Assembly: GCA_963971425.1 (NCBI GenBank) | Contig: OZ020517.1 | Location: 22,144,462-22,208,461 of the forward strand | Direction of reading: 5' to 3' | DNA: 64,000 nt | DNA from: Bryoerythrophyllum caledonicum | Taxonomy: Eukaryota; Streptophyta; Bryopsida; Pottiales; Pottiaceae | Shown: in pieces, positions 1-12,014 of the stretch | Numbering within the stretch: position 1 is the first letter of the stretch | Layout: the number at the start of each line of letters is the position of its first letter | Notes under the pieces: generated by a model | The model's database searches: none | The model's input: only the letters and a program-made list of their open reading frames with translations | Told to the model about the DNA's origin: nothing | Made by a program: the position numbers and the translations under genes

Positions 1-1032
1 TATGGTTCTTTTGAAAACAATTGAATTCTTATGATTGTCAATGAGGTGCCATCATTTGTTAAATTGGTGAAAAACCTTGAATATCATGTAGGTTGTAAAG
101 TCTTTTTCATGGTGTTCTTTGTTACAAATATCAAACGAGCTACTGAGATCATTTCAAAGAAGGATGTTCCCTCTGTAAATGAATTATCAAATGAAGAGAA
201 GCTTTGTATTGTCATCACTTTGAATATTTTGTCGTCTTGTGCCTCTTGCCCCGTGCTATAATTTTGATAGAACTATTGAATACCTTGTAAAACGCAATTT
301 TCCATTCAAATTATTACGGTGAATACATTGATATGCTTGGATGCCATATTTAATTAAATCTTGATTTTCATGTTAACTTTGGACTTTGATTTGTATGTAT
401 CATATGAAAATCTCCAGCTGAATATCACTAAAATTCATTGAAATTATCAAGAGATTTCCTAAATAATTGTGAGATTTTAACAACACTCTTTATTACTGAA
501 CTTTGCATAGTCCATGTTTAGTTAAAGATGGAATTTGGTATAAGTATGTTAATGTTAATGTTTATCCATATATCTTATTTGAGCAAATTTGTGCATTTGT
601 GAGTTGCCATGCTTACTAGCACAATCACATAGAAGAGGGGCAATACAATAAATTAAAGAAAGAAGGCCTTGTTTCATTCTCTATTTGGGGTTATGACCTC
701 AAATGATACTAGAAGTGAAGGAATGATGTGATTGTGGTGCTACCTTTGGTGGTCTACGGATTGCTATTTGGTTCATCTACGACTATGAAGAAATTGTTTC
801 ATGTAAGGTGGTTTTTTGGAGAATTCAAAATATAAAAGTTGAGTGATTTATTTTCAAAATGTAGTAGAAGGAATGCAATTATGTACATGTTAGATTCTTC
901 CAAGTGTAGTGCCCTCTACATGGATGTGTGGCATCTATGAATTGGGGCAAAGGGAACTAGCATCATAGAATTCATAGTGGTCATGAAGTAGACCATTATG
1001 ATTACAGGCATTTGACATTGTGGTAAGTCAAT

Positions 1033-1034
<2 letters not shown>
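1..1034. other. AT-rich stretch without a recognisable gene
   Basis: The stretch is AT-rich and short frames are interrupted. A 76-codon frame at 31-261 starts with ATG but shows no motif, signal peptide or splice context that I recognise, so I do not call it a gene. No repeat family seen elsewhere in the window was noticed here. Confidence 0.4.

Positions 1035-1121
<87 letters not shown>
1035..1121. repeat. (TA)n microsatellite
   Basis: About 43 uninterrupted TA dinucleotides are read directly. Such tracts are length-unstable and can extrude as hairpins, so the exact copy number in the assembly should not be trusted. Confidence 0.97.
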
Positions 1122-1123
<2 letters not shown>

Positions 1124-1450
1124 AGAGGATGTTTTTCCTAGAACACTTCCCACTTTACGATAATTTTATTTGTGCTTTCAATTTTTATGCTATTTTAAAA
1201 TCATTTTGCACCTCATAATACGGAGATTTATCATTTCTCTACATTCTCTTATTTTTACTAAAATATATATTATTCAACATGAATTTAAGAATCTCATGAT
1301 TCAAAACAAAAAATGAGGGAGTCAACTTATTAGAATTGTAGTTGACTTTACTAGAACCTTGCTAAAAGAAGATTTAGTCATTAGGCTTTGAGCCATATTG
1401 TAATTTTAAAAATTCTAATATGTTCTGCATTGAAAAAATCTTTGGATTAA

Positions 1451-2396
1451 CCCCTAAGGTACCGTGACAGTTTTACACCAAAAACACTTCAAAATTCTTG
1501 GATTCTAGTGCATTGAACAAAGAAGGAAACAAAAACTTTGATTTCTAGTTTTGACCGTGGGATCTCAATTAAGACTTATTAAGTAATATATAACCAAAGT
1601 TTCATAAAATTTGACCGCACGGATTGAAAGATTATAGTGTTTGAAGTCAAGCAAATGGTTCATTTTCTTCCCTGCGTTTAGTGGATCAGCAGACTTTGAC
1701 TTCACTTGGTGTCAAATTTTTGCACTGCACAAGGTTTAAATCCATTACCATCTTGTTAAGCATGATGTTATTTCCTTCCACACTAATTTTTAGAAGTAAA
1801 GGATGGGTGTAGCATGTTCAAAACAACTGTGCATGGAGTGGAGGTTTGAAATTTGCCAATTCACACTTTAATTTTTTGTGAACTAAAGATGTTTTAGTTT
1901 GATAATCCGAATGGTCGATAAGAAGGTTTACACCACATATTGTTGTGGAAAAAATAAAAAGTGGAAAATATTAAGATATCTAGGTTTAATGTGGAAAAGA
2001 AGAAGTTTGTTTGGTACCTTGCCCGACAATGAGTGACAATGTGTGAAAATGTTTGACTTGAGTTGGTATGCTATTTTTAACTATAGACAAGAACTTTTTT
2101 TTGACATTATTAAGGAGAACAATATTACTTGGAAGTATTGAAAATCTCACATTCAATAGAGTGTCCTAGCAAAAGTTTTTAGAGGTGCCCGAGGTGCCCG
2201 CCCTCTCCATTTGAAATTCAAAACCCTATAACTTTTTCATCAAATGTCCAATTTAGGAAAAAAAATGTTTTTCCACTAAGGTCTTGGTAATGCCTTTCTA
2301 CGGTAAGAATTTCAAAGAGTAATGTTGGAAATTGGCAGCATAGGAACATGACCAAACTTTCAAAAAGCCCATTTTTGACACTTGGTCCTTTAGGGA
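1451..2396 (+). mobile_element. TTAA-flanked ~0.95 kb repeat family, copy 1
   Basis: The element begins CCCCTAAGGTACC and ends as the reverse complement of a similar sequence, with TTAA on both sides (1447-1450 and 2397-2400). It carries no coding frame of note. It is near full length and closely matches the copies at 6718 and 11050 throughout, including the inner phrases GACCGCACGGATTG and GTGTTTGAAGTCAAGCAA. I interpret it as a non-autonomous DNA element with short terminal inverted repeats and a TTAA target. The superfamily is uncertain. Confidence 0.75.
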
Positions 2397-2486
2397 TTAA
2401 AGGCCAATATTGATTTGATATTGATGGAAGGTTTATGTAGATCAACATGATTATTCTTATGAGGTTTAACAAGATTTCATTATAGA

Positions 2487-2738
2487 CCCTGATCGAGCAT
2501 TGTTCCAAGCCTCAGGCTCAGGAGAGTGAGAGAGTGTAGGGACAAAACCTGCTCCTATTTGTGTGTTGGAGTGGGGTCCTGTTTGATCATAGGAGGGGCT
2601 CCGTAGAGTAATGTGAGGCTATAGGCCTCAATGTTGAAGAGTAAATATTTCAAAAAAAACCTCTAGAACCCTAAAACATGTGGGGCCATAAAATTTGACC
2701 CACCTCAGGCTGAGGTTTGGTGAAAAGTTGAACTAGAC
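2487..2738. mobile_element. ~250 bp MITE-like repeat (GTCGAGC family), copy a
   Basis: Left end GATCGAGCATTGTTCCAAGC and right end CAGGCTGAGGTTTGGTG form imperfect terminal inverted repeats. The interior matches the copies at 3653 and 15873 (GGGACAAAACC, a run of A, then TCTAGAACCCT). There is no coding capacity. This is the most diverged of the three copies. Confidence 0.6.
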
Positions 2739-3652
2739 TAAATAAAATGGATTTAGTTTAATGCATAAGATGAAATTTGTATGAAACTGGATTTTATAAA
2801 GATTCAGTTCATCTTGATACAACATTATATTTGTGATATTGAAAATTGCATCTTTTAAATTTCATCATGTCTAGTACATAAAATTAAATGGATGGGAGAT
2901 ATTTATCCTTTTCCAAGGAATCAAAAGCCAGTTTGACAAATGATTCTTTATCTTCAAAGAGTATCAGTTGGCACTTTAAAGAAATTGAGAGGAAAGGATA
3001 AGATAACATTCATGAAAAGCCATAAGGAAACCATAAAGCAACATATATTTATGACACATGTTTTATTTGAAAGAATTGCTTTTGAATTTGGCCTCACATT
3101 TGCACATTAATCATCATACGAGTATATCTTATCTTCTTCTTTCTTTTTATTAGTTTCTTCTGAGATTTCTTTTAAAGTCTTTTTCAATGTGAAATAGGTG
3201 AGTCTTAATACTAAAACCTAATGTTATGCAATGCATAATTAGTATGAAAACTATATATTCTAGGATCATGATTTCAATGGAGCAATCCCAAAAGTGTTGA
3301 GATGACCCCCTCTTGGCACCTCTTATCATAAGTGGTGAACGTGACTTGGCTTGAAAGAAGTGTGCAAAAACTATCATGAGCTCTCTGAGAACTTGAAGTC
3401 CTATATGGGACCTTTGGTTGGGATTGGATATGATCCAAGATCATTGATTGCCATTACTACTGATGCATTTCATTGGTGCAAAAAAAGAAAGCATGAAATA
3501 TACTCTTGCTAAAATCTATTTTCATACTGAAATCTTATGAGTCATGGTTGATATTGACTTTCAACCCAAAGACTTTCAGGCCTAGGTGTGATATTTGTAA
3601 TGTTGTGGTGCTCAACAATCCATCCCATTCCACCTTGGTGGATCTCATTATA
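2739..3652. other. AT-rich spacer, no gene recognised
   Basis: Only short frames with no recognised motif occur on either strand. Nothing repeated elsewhere in the window was identified. Confidence 0.4.
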
Positions 3653-3909
3653 GACCCAATCGAGCATTGCTCCAAGCCTAAGGCTTGATAGGGTGAGGTA
3701 GAGTAGGTATTAGGGACAAAATCTGCCCCTATTTTTCTGTTTGAGAGGGGGCCTATTTAATCAAAGGGGGAACCTCCTCTGGTAATGGGGCCATAGGCTT
3801 CATAAATAACAAAAATATTTCCAAAAGAAGCCTCTAGAATTCCCGTCCGGGGAGGGCTAGAAAGATGGACCCGTCCAAAGCTCAGGCTTGGTGCAATGCT
3901 CGACCAGGA
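3653..3909. mobile_element. ~255 bp MITE-like repeat (GTCGAGC family), copy b
   Basis: Both termini read CGAGCATTGC-CCAAGCCT in inverted orientation (left 3660-3680, right 3885-3906). The interior has the AGGGACAAAATCTGCCCC and CCTCTAGAATTCC landmarks of the other two copies. No open frame. Confidence 0.65.
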
Positions 3910-4069
3910 TTAATAAAGTCATCCTATCTTGATCAACCAGAATTATAGGTCCTTGTGGCACTCAATGCTCACAACTCCCAAAGCTTGGTCCAATTAGCCT
4001 CCTACATTCTCAAATGTTTCAAGACCCTTCTTTAATCTCTAAAGGCCCACACCATTTTTGAAGAATCTC

Positions 4070-4262
4070 TACTTCGTTCATTGAAAACTACTAATTTGAC
4101 TTTATTGAAATTGTGACCGTAGGATCTTTTTCTTAACTTATATGAGATGATGTGGTCAAAATTTCGGGAATTTTGACCGTACGGATTGAAAGATAATTGT
4201 GGTCAAAGTGTACATTTTTGTACCCCATAAGTACATTTGGGCCTTCAGGGGTTAATATCATC
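4070..4262 (+). repeat. Fragment related to the TTAA-flanked family
   Basis: The stretch contains GACCGTAGGATCTTTTTC, TTTTGACCGTACGGATTGAAAG and a terminal CAGGGGTTAA, all landmarks of the 0.95 kb family. The middle of the element is missing, and a similarly shortened copy lies at about 7985-8160. Confidence 0.5.
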
Positions 4263-4456
4263 AAACCCTTAATATCTGCAGCACACTCTCATAATTCTGA
4301 AGAGGTCACAAACATTCTAAATTAGGTCAAATAGGTCTTTATCACTTCACCTTCTTCATAATTTGGTTAATCTCGTGAGTCATGGTCTAGTATAAGCTTT
4401 ACCAATACATGTCTCATAGAATATGATGTAACAATGGAGAATAATTTGTGATCTTA

Positions 4457-5037
4457 GGGCCGCTTCACACTATGCCCAAGTCGAGAGGGCGACCGTCAAA
4501 ATGAGTGTCCAAACTATGGCAAGAGGCCAAACTTTTTTGCCAAAAAAATACATTATATAATATAGATTGAAGGTTTGGCCGGTCGTGGTGTGAAGCCCCA
4601 GAGGCCAAGTCCAAAGTCCAAACCCCATATCATTACGCCAAAAAAAATCAGCCCAAAAACATCAGCCAATCAAAATCAGCCAAAAAAATCAGCCCAAAAA
4701 AAATCAGCCAAAAAAAATCAGCCAAAAAAAATCAGCCCAAAAATTCGGTCTCTTTCATCTAACGGTCTAGATCTTGTCACTTTTTGATTATTTTAATAAA
4801 AAAAATCGACGGACTCTCGATTGTAGTTTGGGTCGAGCAAAATGGGCGACCCAAGTTTTGCTCGAGAGGCCGTCGCTTTGGCACCAAAACTACCCAAAAG
4901 TGTTGCCATGTAGGACGACGGCCTTTGGAGTTTGGGCACAAGTGTGAAGGCCCAAAGTCCGGACTTTGGCCATTCTAGCAATCTCATTGGTGGAAATCGA
5001 CGGCCTCTCGACTTGGCCACCAAGTGTGAAGCAGCCC
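4457..5037. mobile_element. 581 bp MITE with ~34 bp terminal inverted repeats
   Basis: The left end GGGCCGCTTCACACT, followed by CCCAAGTCGAGAGG, is mirrored at the right end by CCTCTCGACTTGG followed by AGTGTGAAGCAGCCC. TA lies on both sides (4455-4456, 5038-5039). The interior holds an A-rich direct repeat of the phrase AAAAAATCAGCC (about 4645-4745) and an internal palindrome around 4805-4880. The lysine-rich frame over the repeat is judged non-coding. Confidence 0.75.
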
Positions 5038-5146
5038 TAATATAGAATGTTTGTAACCCTCATCAATATATGGATTAAAGAACCTGTTTTTTTGTTATTT
5101 GGTACTGGTGAAATTATAGAAGGTGCAAAAAAAGAAGTTGGGAGTA

Positions 5147-5604
5147 CAGTCCACCCTCTTTAAATGTTACCTCCATAAGTGTTATTCCTCGATAAATGTT
5201 ATGAAAAATCTCGCTCCCGAAAAATTAACACTACTAAGTGTTATATGTTAAGTGTTATGACATTATCCGCTCCCTCCTTTGTTAATTTCACCTCTATAAA
5301 TGTTAAAGTTAGTAAAATTGGAGAAAGTACGGGGCAATAAATAGGAGCAAGGCTAGTAAAATGTAATGCAGGGTAGTAAAATTGGCCAAGTAAGATGCAA
5401 ATTAGGGTTTATGGTGATTCTTTAGGATGAAATTGTCTTAATGGATGAAAAAATGAATGTAAAATATATTGGTGGATGAAAAATTGATGAAAAATGAATG
5501 GAAAATGGCTTTAAAATTAGGTCAGAACTCGATATGTGTTATACCTCGATAAGTGTTATGCTTTTGACCGCTCCCGAGGAGTATCATTTAAAGAGGGTAG
5601 ACTG
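5147..5604. mobile_element. 458 bp Tc1/mariner-like (pogo-type) MITE
   Basis: The terminal inverted repeats read CAGTCCACCCTCTTTAAATG at the left and the mirror of CAGTCTACCCTCTTTAAATG at the right. Both are flanked by TA (5145-5146, 5605-5606), the target of Tc1/mariner elements. The CAGT start is usual for the pogo/Fot1 branch. Subterminal phrases (GTGTTAT, CTCGATAA) also repeat in inverted orientation. No transposase is present. Confidence 0.8.
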
Positions 5605-6152
5605 TATAGAGGTTTCGATACCCTACAAAGAAGGTAGTTTTGAGATATGGTAGAAAAATGTGAAGAAGTATAAAACTGTATGGCTCTCATGTATTATTAT
5701 GTGTTTTTCCCAACTTTAACACTCATGGAAGTGAAATCAACAAAGAAGGGAGCAAAGCATAACACTTGACATACAACACTTACTAGATTGTGTTAATTTG
5801 TAGGAAGTAAAATTTTCATTAGGTATATGAGATTATAACACTTGTAGAGGTAACACATATAGGTTCACCATAAATAAAAAATTCAAGTAGTTAAATGAAA
5901 AAAAAAAGGAAAACTACATAAGTCACTAAACAAAAATAGAGTATATTACAACTGGTTGAGAACCGAGAATAGTTAACACCATCCACTCAGTTATGGTAGA
6001 AAGTACTGATTCTTCTAATATAAAAGTTTGACACTACTAGAAGTAATACTAATCTTCTTTATCCATGGAAGCAAAGTACACTTTCTTTCCACTTCAAAAC
6101 CTACACTTTTTCAATCCATACAATTGACTTTTGTGAGCATGTTTTCTCTACC
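5605..6152. other. AT-rich spacer, nothing recognised
   Basis: No frame longer than a few dozen codons and no repeat shared with the rest of the window was seen. Confidence 0.4.
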
Positions 6153-6378
6153 ACACTAAAGATCACATTTAGTGTAGTGCCCAGTAAATGACTTGAAAAT
6201 GCTATAAGTTTTTACTTTAAGTGAATATTTTTACCAACTATGTTTATAATGATCATCTTATTTGAATACTGTGGAGAGTTATGCTCTTGGTAAAAATTGG
6301 CATCAAGAGTAAAAACTTATCGCATCTACAAGTCATTTACTAAGCACTACACTAAATGTGATCTTTAGTGTAGTATAC
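6153..6378. mobile_element. ~225 bp MITE-like palindrome (ACACTAAA family)
   Basis: The left arm (ACACTAAAGATCACATTTAG, then AAATGACTT and ATAAGTTTTTACTT) is mirrored by the right arm over roughly 65 bases. A related element sits at 26171-26393 and, through the duplication, at 46805-47027. Each arm is itself a small hairpin, because ACACTAAA is followed by TTTAGTGT. Confidence 0.7.
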
Positions 6379-6717
6379 ATTAAGACCTCATGATTAAAGA
6401 TGAAACTTGAACTTTTATTTTTCTTTACCACTCTCTATACTGATATGAGTTCTGGATTAAAAATAGCGGAGGATCTTAGGAATTAACCCTTCAATGAACA
6501 ACTATGCATCCGCATATTGGATCATGAACAAATCCTTTCATGTTTAATTTCTTGTCAAGAACTATTATTATCCAACCATTTCTTGAAGATCATTCATCTT
6601 ACCATAACTCACATGTTGAAGCAATTCAAATATCATAACATTTATCTGTAATTAGATATTGAATCTTTAAATCTTTACTCCATTGTTTAAATGAATTACA
6701 ATAAAGATAGTCATTAA

Positions 6718-7669
6718 CCCAAAAAGCCCCAAGGCGTTTTCGCACCAAAAACACTTCAAAATTACTCCGTTCTAGTACAATGGTTAAGAAGGGAGACAAA
6801 ACTTTTTATTTTCTACATCTAACCGTAGGATCCCAATAAAGACTTCTTTATTGATGTCTCCAAAAAAATTGATGAACTTTGACCGCACGGATTGAACGAT
6901 TATAGTGTTTGAAGTCAAGCAACTGGTTCATTTTCTTCCTTGCATTTGGTGGATCAGTAGACTTTTACTTTACATGGTGTCTAATTTTTGCACTACATAA
7001 GGTCTAAATCCGTTACCATTGTGTTTAGGATGATGTTAGTTCCTTATACACCAATTTTTAGAGGTAATTTTTAGAGGTAATTCCTAGCACAATTCAAATC
7101 AATTGTGCTAAGTAGTCGAGGTTCAAAAATTGCCAATTCAAGTTTTAGTATTTTACAAATTTAATATGTTTTAGATTGATAATCCAAACGGTCAATATGA
7201 AGGTTTACACCACATATTGTGGTGGAAAAAATTTAAAAGTAAAAAAATGAAAATCTCTTTGTTTTATGTGGAAAAGAAGGTTTTTTTTGGGTACCTTGCC
7301 TGACAACGTGTGGAGCAAGGTGGAAATCTTTGACTTGAGTTAATGCCCTATTTTTCACTAAAGACAAGGATTTTTTTTGAAAATATGAAAGGAAGTAATA
7401 TTACTTGCTAGTATTGAAAATCTCACATTCGATAGATTATAATAGCAAAAGTTTTTGGAGGTGCCCAATGTGCCTGCTCTCCCCATTGAAATTCAAATCC
7501 CTATAACTTTTTCATATGATTTCGGATTTAGAAAAAAATTATTTTCCCACTTAGGTTTTAGTAATACTCTTTACAATTCAAAATTTGAAGAAGAATGTTA
7601 GAAATTGACTCCATAGGAACCTGACCGATTTTTCAAATTGCCATTTCATGACAATTGGGTTTTTAGGGG
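6718..7669 (+). mobile_element. TTAA-flanked ~0.95 kb repeat family, copy 2
   Basis: A full-length but diverged copy. The left flank is TTAA (6714-6717). The right end GGGG is followed by TTAT, so the right TTAA is mutated. Inner landmarks match copies 1 and 3 in the same order. Confidence 0.7.
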
Positions 7670-7683
7670 TTATGTTATGGGAC

Positions 7684-7985
7684 CAATAGTGTAGTTACTA
7701 CTAGGGCCTCACTTTCACTATATGTCAATTTGTTTACAATTAGTGTTACCTAACTAACACTAAACATCAACATTTCACAATGTCACAATGATAAAAAAAT
7801 TATAGAAATTGTTACACAACTAACACTAAATGTCAACAATTTAAAATATATAACTAGTAAAAAGTAACAAAAATTGACACTTAGTGTTCAAAGTGACATT
7901 TAATGTTGTTACATTAGTAGGGTAATTGACATTTAGCGTTAGAGTTTGTAATTAGTGTTGCAAACACTAATGACCATCTTTAGTG
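7684..7985. repeat. AT-rich segment with repeated TTAGTGTT/AACACTAA motifs
   Basis: At least eight short motifs of the type AACACTAA or TTAGTGTT occur on both strands, producing many possible small hairpins. The motif resembles the ends of the ACACTAAA MITE family. I cannot define element borders. Confidence 0.4.
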
Positions 7986-8212
7986 TACCGAGATGAACTT
8001 TTGAGAATGTAACTATAGAATCTTCTAAACTTATATGAGATCATGTGGTAAAAAAAATGTGAATTTTGATCATATGGATTGAAAGATAATTGCGGTCAAA
8101 GTGAAAAAATTAGTCTCTCCATAAACTTAGTTGTTTAGGGATTGAGGATGAGCAAGGCCAAAAGTAGTCAATTTTGATCACACCATTATACGCTTGTCTT
8201 TAACCCCTAGAG

Positions 8213-9050
8213 GACCAATTGTCCCTATGGAGAAAAATTTGGATTTTTGGCATGTACGTAAAGTTTGACCAAAAATTCATTTTTTAAAATTAAAAATCTC
8301 ATCCTAAATTGCCTTGATAAGAGCTCCGCGGAGGTATTTTTATTATTATTTTTGGACTTGTGGTTTGAAAGTTAGTACCGCTCAAAGTCAAAATAGGGAC
8401 TCTAAGCAGGTTCAAAATTTTAGCTAGAAGTTTCTGTTGACATTGAGATTTTTCATACATGTAAAGGATATTATTATTTTTGGAAATTTTCAAAAAAAAT
8501 CTTGTCTTTAGTGTAAAGAAGCATTTTAACCCATGTCAAACAAATTCACCCATTCTTGGGCAAGGGGGCTTCATCTTTTCTACATATTATCTAGAGTACT
8601 TCATATTATTTACTATTTATTTTTCAACAACAATATGTGGTGAAAAATTTCTTATTGACGGTTTGGGTTATCATTTTGAAACATATTAAGTTCACAAAAA
8701 ATTAAAACGTGAAATGGCAGAATTTAAACCTCTATTCTTTGCACACTTGTTTTGAATATGTTACACCTCTTCACTACCTCTAAACATTGGTGTATAGAGA
8801 AATAACATCATGCTTAAGACAATGGGAAAAGATTTAGACCTTTGGGTAATGAAAAAATTTGATACAAAGTAAAGTCAAAGCCTATTGATCCAACTCGGCA
8901 CATGGAAGAAAATTATACCATTTTCTTGACTTCAAACACTATAATCAATCGATTTGTATGGTAAATTGCAACCAAAAAATCACTGTATGTTTATATAAAA
9001 ATCTATTTTAAGATTTTACGGTTGAAAACCCAAAATTTCACTTTTGAATG
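8213..9050 (-). mobile_element. TTAA-flanked repeat family, inverted and truncated copy
   Basis: The segment begins TTAACCCCTAGAGGACC, which is the mirror of the right end of copies 1 and 3, and then reads through the family in reverse. It ends near TTTTACGGTTGAAAACC. The far terminus (the GGGGTTAA equivalent) is missing. Confidence 0.6.
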
Positions 9051-9617
9051 TGTTTTTTATGCATCTTTTTTGACAGTGGCTACTTCCTTACTTCGATGGG
9101 CTCCAACATTCATGAAAGTTTTTTATGCATCTTTTTTGACGGTGCTTCCATTTTCATAGCAGGGGCCATGTTGCGGCAGTGGTGATTCTTCTGCCATGAT
9201 CGTTGTTACTTTGATGGCGCGTGTCGGTGGCGAAGTGGTGTCGCTACTTGTATAATTACGAAGGAGCTCCTTTTAGCAACCATATTTCATTCCTTTCCTG
9301 ATTTCTTTTATATTTTGTTTTAAATTTCAAAATCACCTATTCTACTTTGTTTCATTCTTTTCCTTTTAAAATAGTCAATCCAATTAATTAACTCTTGTTA
9401 GTGACACTAGTACCTTGATCAACAATTAGAATCAAGCAAGTGGCAATTAATCCATAAAAGACTAGGTGTCCGTTTGAGGGGCAAATCTTTTTGCTAATTG
9501 CAATAATTTTTTATCCATATGGTCAAAATTCACAAAGAATTTATCACATAATCTCATATATGTTTAGACGAAGGTCCTATGGTTCCATTCTCAAAAAGTT
9601 CATCTTGATAGTTTTAA

Positions 9618-10479
9618 CCCCTAAACTTCCTTGACAATTTCACACCAAAAACACTTCAAAACTACCTTTCTAAATTGCAATGTTGCAAGACTAATTGAAA
9701 CACTTTTCTACTACTTTCAACCGTAGGATCTTCATTTCAACTACTACAAGGTGACACTAAGAAAAATTCATTTGACCGCATGGATTATAAGATACATGCA
9801 TTTGAAAAATGCAGTGTGGTTTTTTTCTTCCATGTGCGGACAAGGTCAACGTACTTTGACTCAAGATATTGGCATAGTTTCCCACTACACATTGCATAAA
9901 TTTAATGTGTCTATGTTCTACCTTGTGTTAGGTCATTGCATGCAAAAAATCACAAGCAATGGAGGTGTTTAGAATAAGAAAAAATACTTGCAATGACAAG
10001 GGGTATAGAAAGTAGCCATTTACTTAGGAAAGCAATTTTATTTTTAAATAGAATTTTTTTTTGTGGATCTAAAATCCAAACGGTGGATAGAACTATCATA
10101 CCTTCTTCTACTAATAGAAAAAATATTTTTCAAACAAAGCGAAATCCTCCGTTTCTATGCATTTTAAAGTAAAAACAAAGAAGATTGCCAAGAACTTTCT
10201 TTCATTGCTACCCGCCACAACAAGGGGCATTGTTCAGCTCTACAATGGTACTATTCAACTTTGCAATACCTTGCCCGCCCTACCCGCACTCCCCATATCA
10301 AACTTTGAACCTCAATAACTTTAGTTTAGTAAAATTGTTTCAATTATTTTCCCATGAAGTTGTTACTCATACACATCTATGATAAAAATTTCAAAAACTC
10401 ATGATCTAAATTGACACTGGTGTAAGCAACCCAAGTGTAATCACTAGAAGCCCACCTCGAGACTTTTTGCATTCACGGG
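9618..10479 (+). mobile_element. TTAA-flanked repeat family, diverged copy
   Basis: CCCCTAAACTTCCTTGAC follows TTAA at 9614-9617, and the right end CACGGG precedes TTAA at 10480-10483. Landmarks such as CACACCAAAAACACTTCAAA and CAACCGTAGGATC are conserved while much of the middle has drifted. Small frames inside (9751-9972, 10185-10382) are not supported as genes. Confidence 0.6.
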
Positions 10480-10483
10480 TTAA

Positions 10484-11045
10484 ATCAGTGGAGTAGAGAT
10501 TCCTCTAAAATGCCTTGGTCCTTACAGGTTAAAATTTGAGGCAATCTTTTATCATTTAGAGTTGGACCACGTATGTTCGTACTTTGTGACTCTAGAATAT
10601 GCATCACCGGAATCACTGGCTCCACTCCTGAGCCGTTTATTATACCCAACAGAGCAAGTCACCGTCTGTAGTCAATACCTGACTCAGGATTCACAGTCCC
10701 CCACACCCAACAACTTTTGCGCACATGTTCAAATTCCTCACTTTGCTTAGCTTGTGCAAGTCCGTATTTCCATCGTACAGCTCAGTCTGACTTTGATAAA
10801 ATCATACCCTGTTCCACGCATAACATGATATAAACAAGAGATTTTTCCTGAAAGTACCCTGCATCGTGACCCTTGCTGTCATCCTAGTGAATAAGTAGAT
10901 GACATGAAAGGAAGAGGGGCCATGGCAAATAGCATGGTTGACATGACCCCATCATCTGAGGCCAGTGGCAGTGAGCATCAGTCACATCTTGGATGACTAA
11001 GGATGCTAATTTGGTATGTAAGGTAAGCCCCCTAAAATCGACAAG
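10484..11045. other. Spacer, no gene recognised
   Basis: A 62-codon frame at 10562-10750 shows no recognised domain. The stretch is slightly richer in GC than its surroundings, but no splice or promoter context makes a gene call credible. Confidence 0.35.
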
Positions 11046-11049
11046 TTAA

Positions 11050-11994
11050 CCCCTAAGGTACCAAGACAGTTTTACACCAAAAACACTTCAAAATTAATGG
11101 ATTCTAGTGCAATGAATAAAGAAGGTAACAAAAACTTTGATTTTTAGTTCTGACCGTAGGATCTCAATAAAGGCTTATTAAATAATACATGTACAAAATT
11201 TCGTAAACTTTGACCGCATGGATTGCAAGATTACAGTGTTTGAAGTCAAGCAAATGGTTGATTTTCTTCCCTGCGTTTAGTGGATCAGCAGACTTTGACT
11301 TCAGTTGGTGTCAAAAATTTTCACTACACAAGGTCTAAATCTATTACCATCTTATTAAGCATGATGTGAGCTCCTTACACACCAATTTTTAGAGGTAGAG
11401 ACAGGGTGTAGCATATTCAAAACAAGTGTGCAAGGAGTGGAGGCTCGAAATTTGTTAATTCACACTTTAATTTTTTTTGAATTTAATATGTTTTTGATTG
11501 ATAGTCCGAATGGTCAATAAGAAGGTTTACATTACATATTGTTGTGGAAAAAATAAAAAGTGAAAAATATGAAGATCTCTAGGTTTTATGTGGAAAAGAA
11601 GAAGTTTTTTTGGTACCTTGCCCAACAATGAGTGACAATATGTGAAAATGTTTGACTTGGGTTGGTATGCTATTTTTCACTAAAGACAAGAACTTTTTTT
11701 TGACAACATGAAGGGAAATAATATTACTTGCGAGTATTGAAAATCTCACTTTCAATAGAGTATCCTATCAAAAGTTTTTGGAGGTGCCCGAGGTGCCCGC
11801 CCTCCCCATTTCAAATTCAAAACCCTATAACTTTTTCATCAAATGTCCAATTTAGGAAAAAATTGTTTTCCCATTGAGCTCTTGGTAATGTCTTTCTATA
11901 GTAAAAATTTCAAAGTGGAATGTTGGAAATTGACACCATAGGAACCTAACCGATTTTTCAAAAAGCCAAATTTGGACACTTGGTCCTTTAGGGG
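11050..11994 (+). mobile_element. TTAA-flanked ~0.95 kb repeat family, copy 3 (best preserved)
   Basis: This copy has exact TTAA on both sides (11046-11049, 11995-11998). Its termini, CCCCTAAGGTACC and the mirror CCCCTAAAGGACC, give inverted repeats of about 13 bases. It matches copy 1 almost base for base over most of its length. No transposase frame is present. Confidence 0.8.
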
Positions 11995-12014
11995 TTAAGG
12001 AATGTGCAGACCGT

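Noticed and set aside
4575-4787. Lys/Pro-rich 70-codon frame
   Set aside because: It is produced by the AAAAAATCAGCC repeat inside a MITE.
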